A stretch of 41,076 bases of DNA, taken from JACNKV01 sp964422145. Lineage in GTDB: Bacteria > Fidelibacterota > Marinisomatia > Marinisomatales > JACNKV01. Positions 40,958 to 41,076 of this stretch are shown one piece after another (position 1 is the first letter of the stretch; the number at the start of each line of letters is the position of its first letter). The DNA lies in contig CAYQZV010000019.1 in the NCBI GenBank assembly GCA_964422145.1, positions 1 to 41,076 of the forward strand, in the 5' to 3' direction. Under the pieces are notes generated by a model that searched no databases, was not told the DNA's origin, and was given only the letters and a program-made list of their open reading frames with translations. Made by a program: the position numbers and the translations under genes.

Positions 40958-41034
40958 GGGCGATTAGCTCAGCTGGTCAGAGCGCCTGCCTTACAAGCAG
41001 GATGCCGGCGGTTCGAATCCGTCATCGCCCACCA
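40958..41034 (+). tRNA. tRNA-Val (TAC)
   Basis: Acceptor GGGCGAT/ATCGCCC, D-arm AGCTC...GAGCG, anticodon arm CCTGC-CTTACAA-GCAGG with anticodon TAC, T-arm GGCGG-TTCGAAT-CCGTC with one mismatched pair, discriminator A and an encoded CCA spanning 41031-41034. Reads GTA/GTN valine codons. In contrast to the tRNA-Phe in this window, CCA is in the DNA. Confidence 0.97.
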
Positions 41035-41035
41035 A

Positions 41036-41055
41036 GACAGGTTCGAACTCCTGTC
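41036..41055 (+). other. T-arm-like hairpin just after tRNA-Val
   Basis: GACAGG (41036-41041) and CCTGTC (41050-41055) enclose TTCGAACT, which begins with the TTCGAAC of a T-loop but has eight bases; a real T-loop has seven. It starts two bases after the CCA. No acceptor stem partner is visible and no T-run follows. It looks like a leftover of a second tRNA gene or a processing hairpin. Confidence 0.4.
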
Positions 41056-41076
41056 AAATCAGATAGCCACTGAAAC

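Noticed and set aside
1..41076. CRISPR arrays, insertion sequences, rRNA genes, phage genes
   Set aside because: I saw no regularly spaced repeats, transposase or integrase motifs, rRNA segments or phage structural genes in the window.

Overview
The window comes from an AT-rich Gram-negative bacterium. Three neighbouring exported proteins fit this: two end in the PNPFN-type C-terminal sorting tail used by type IX secretion and related systems in the FCB (Fibrobacteres-Chlorobi-Bacteroidetes) superphylum and its candidate relatives, and the third is a lipoprotein. The short AMP nucleosidase and several other proteins resemble Bacteroidetes-type relatives. A lineage such as Marinimicrobia (SAR406) or Calditrichota would fit, but this is inference from protein style; no rRNA is present. 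Genes are tightly packed, and no stretch above 300 bases lacks a gene. The longest gap is the 296 bp between the biotin ligase-like gene and maeB.

Bases 1-8198 hold one long operon: pheA-tyrA-aroG(class II)-aroA-aroE-aroC-aroK-aroB-aroQ. Most junctions overlap or nearly abut. It encodes all seven shikimate-pathway steps plus the prephenate branches to Phe and Tyr; chorismate mutase is missing. In front of it lies what reads as a complete transcription attenuator. It has a 19-residue leader peptide containing FFYYFKY, an antiterminator helix and an overlapping intrinsic terminator placed just before the pheA ribosome-binding site. I read this as Phe/Tyr-controlled attenuation of the whole pathway. 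The shikimate kinase carries a Gly-to-Trp change in its P-loop, and the prephenate dehydratase lacks the Arg of its TRF motif.

Bases 8199-14400 are mixed: an arsR-arsM arsenic methylation pair with a clear operator, a tRNA-Phe, a small membrane protein with a zinc ribbon, exonuclease III, AMP nucleosidase, HemW, an exported class-B-type acid phosphatase and a GNAT acetyltransferase.

Bases 14405-23265 look like a cell-surface phosphonate locus. It contains an MsbA-type ABC exporter, a tandem LicD protein whose first half has lost the catalytic Asp residues, a cytidylyltransferase-PEP mutase fusion, phosphonopyruvate decarboxylase, an iron-dependent alcohol dehydrogenase (probable phosphonoacetaldehyde reductase) and two CDP-glycerol-glycerophosphotransferase-like proteins. 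The simplest reading is PEP -> phosphonopyruvate -> phosphonoacetaldehyde -> 2-hydroxyethylphosphonate -> CMP-activated headgroup -> transfer onto a surface glycan or lipid.

Bases 23299-38320 carry a divergent biotin ligase-like protein, malic enzyme, a subtilisin-like protease and two more exported proteins, a flavin reductase, a metallo-beta-lactamase-fold hydrolase, a receiver-like protein and endonuclease III. These are followed by a pterin/queuosine group (Cys-less QueD-like protein, YhhQ transporter, FolE) and a lipoate group (Lpd, LipB, LipA). The window ends with lon, a long inverted repeat that contains a copy of the first 12 bases of the next gene, tRNA-Val, and a T-arm-like hairpin directly after that tRNA.
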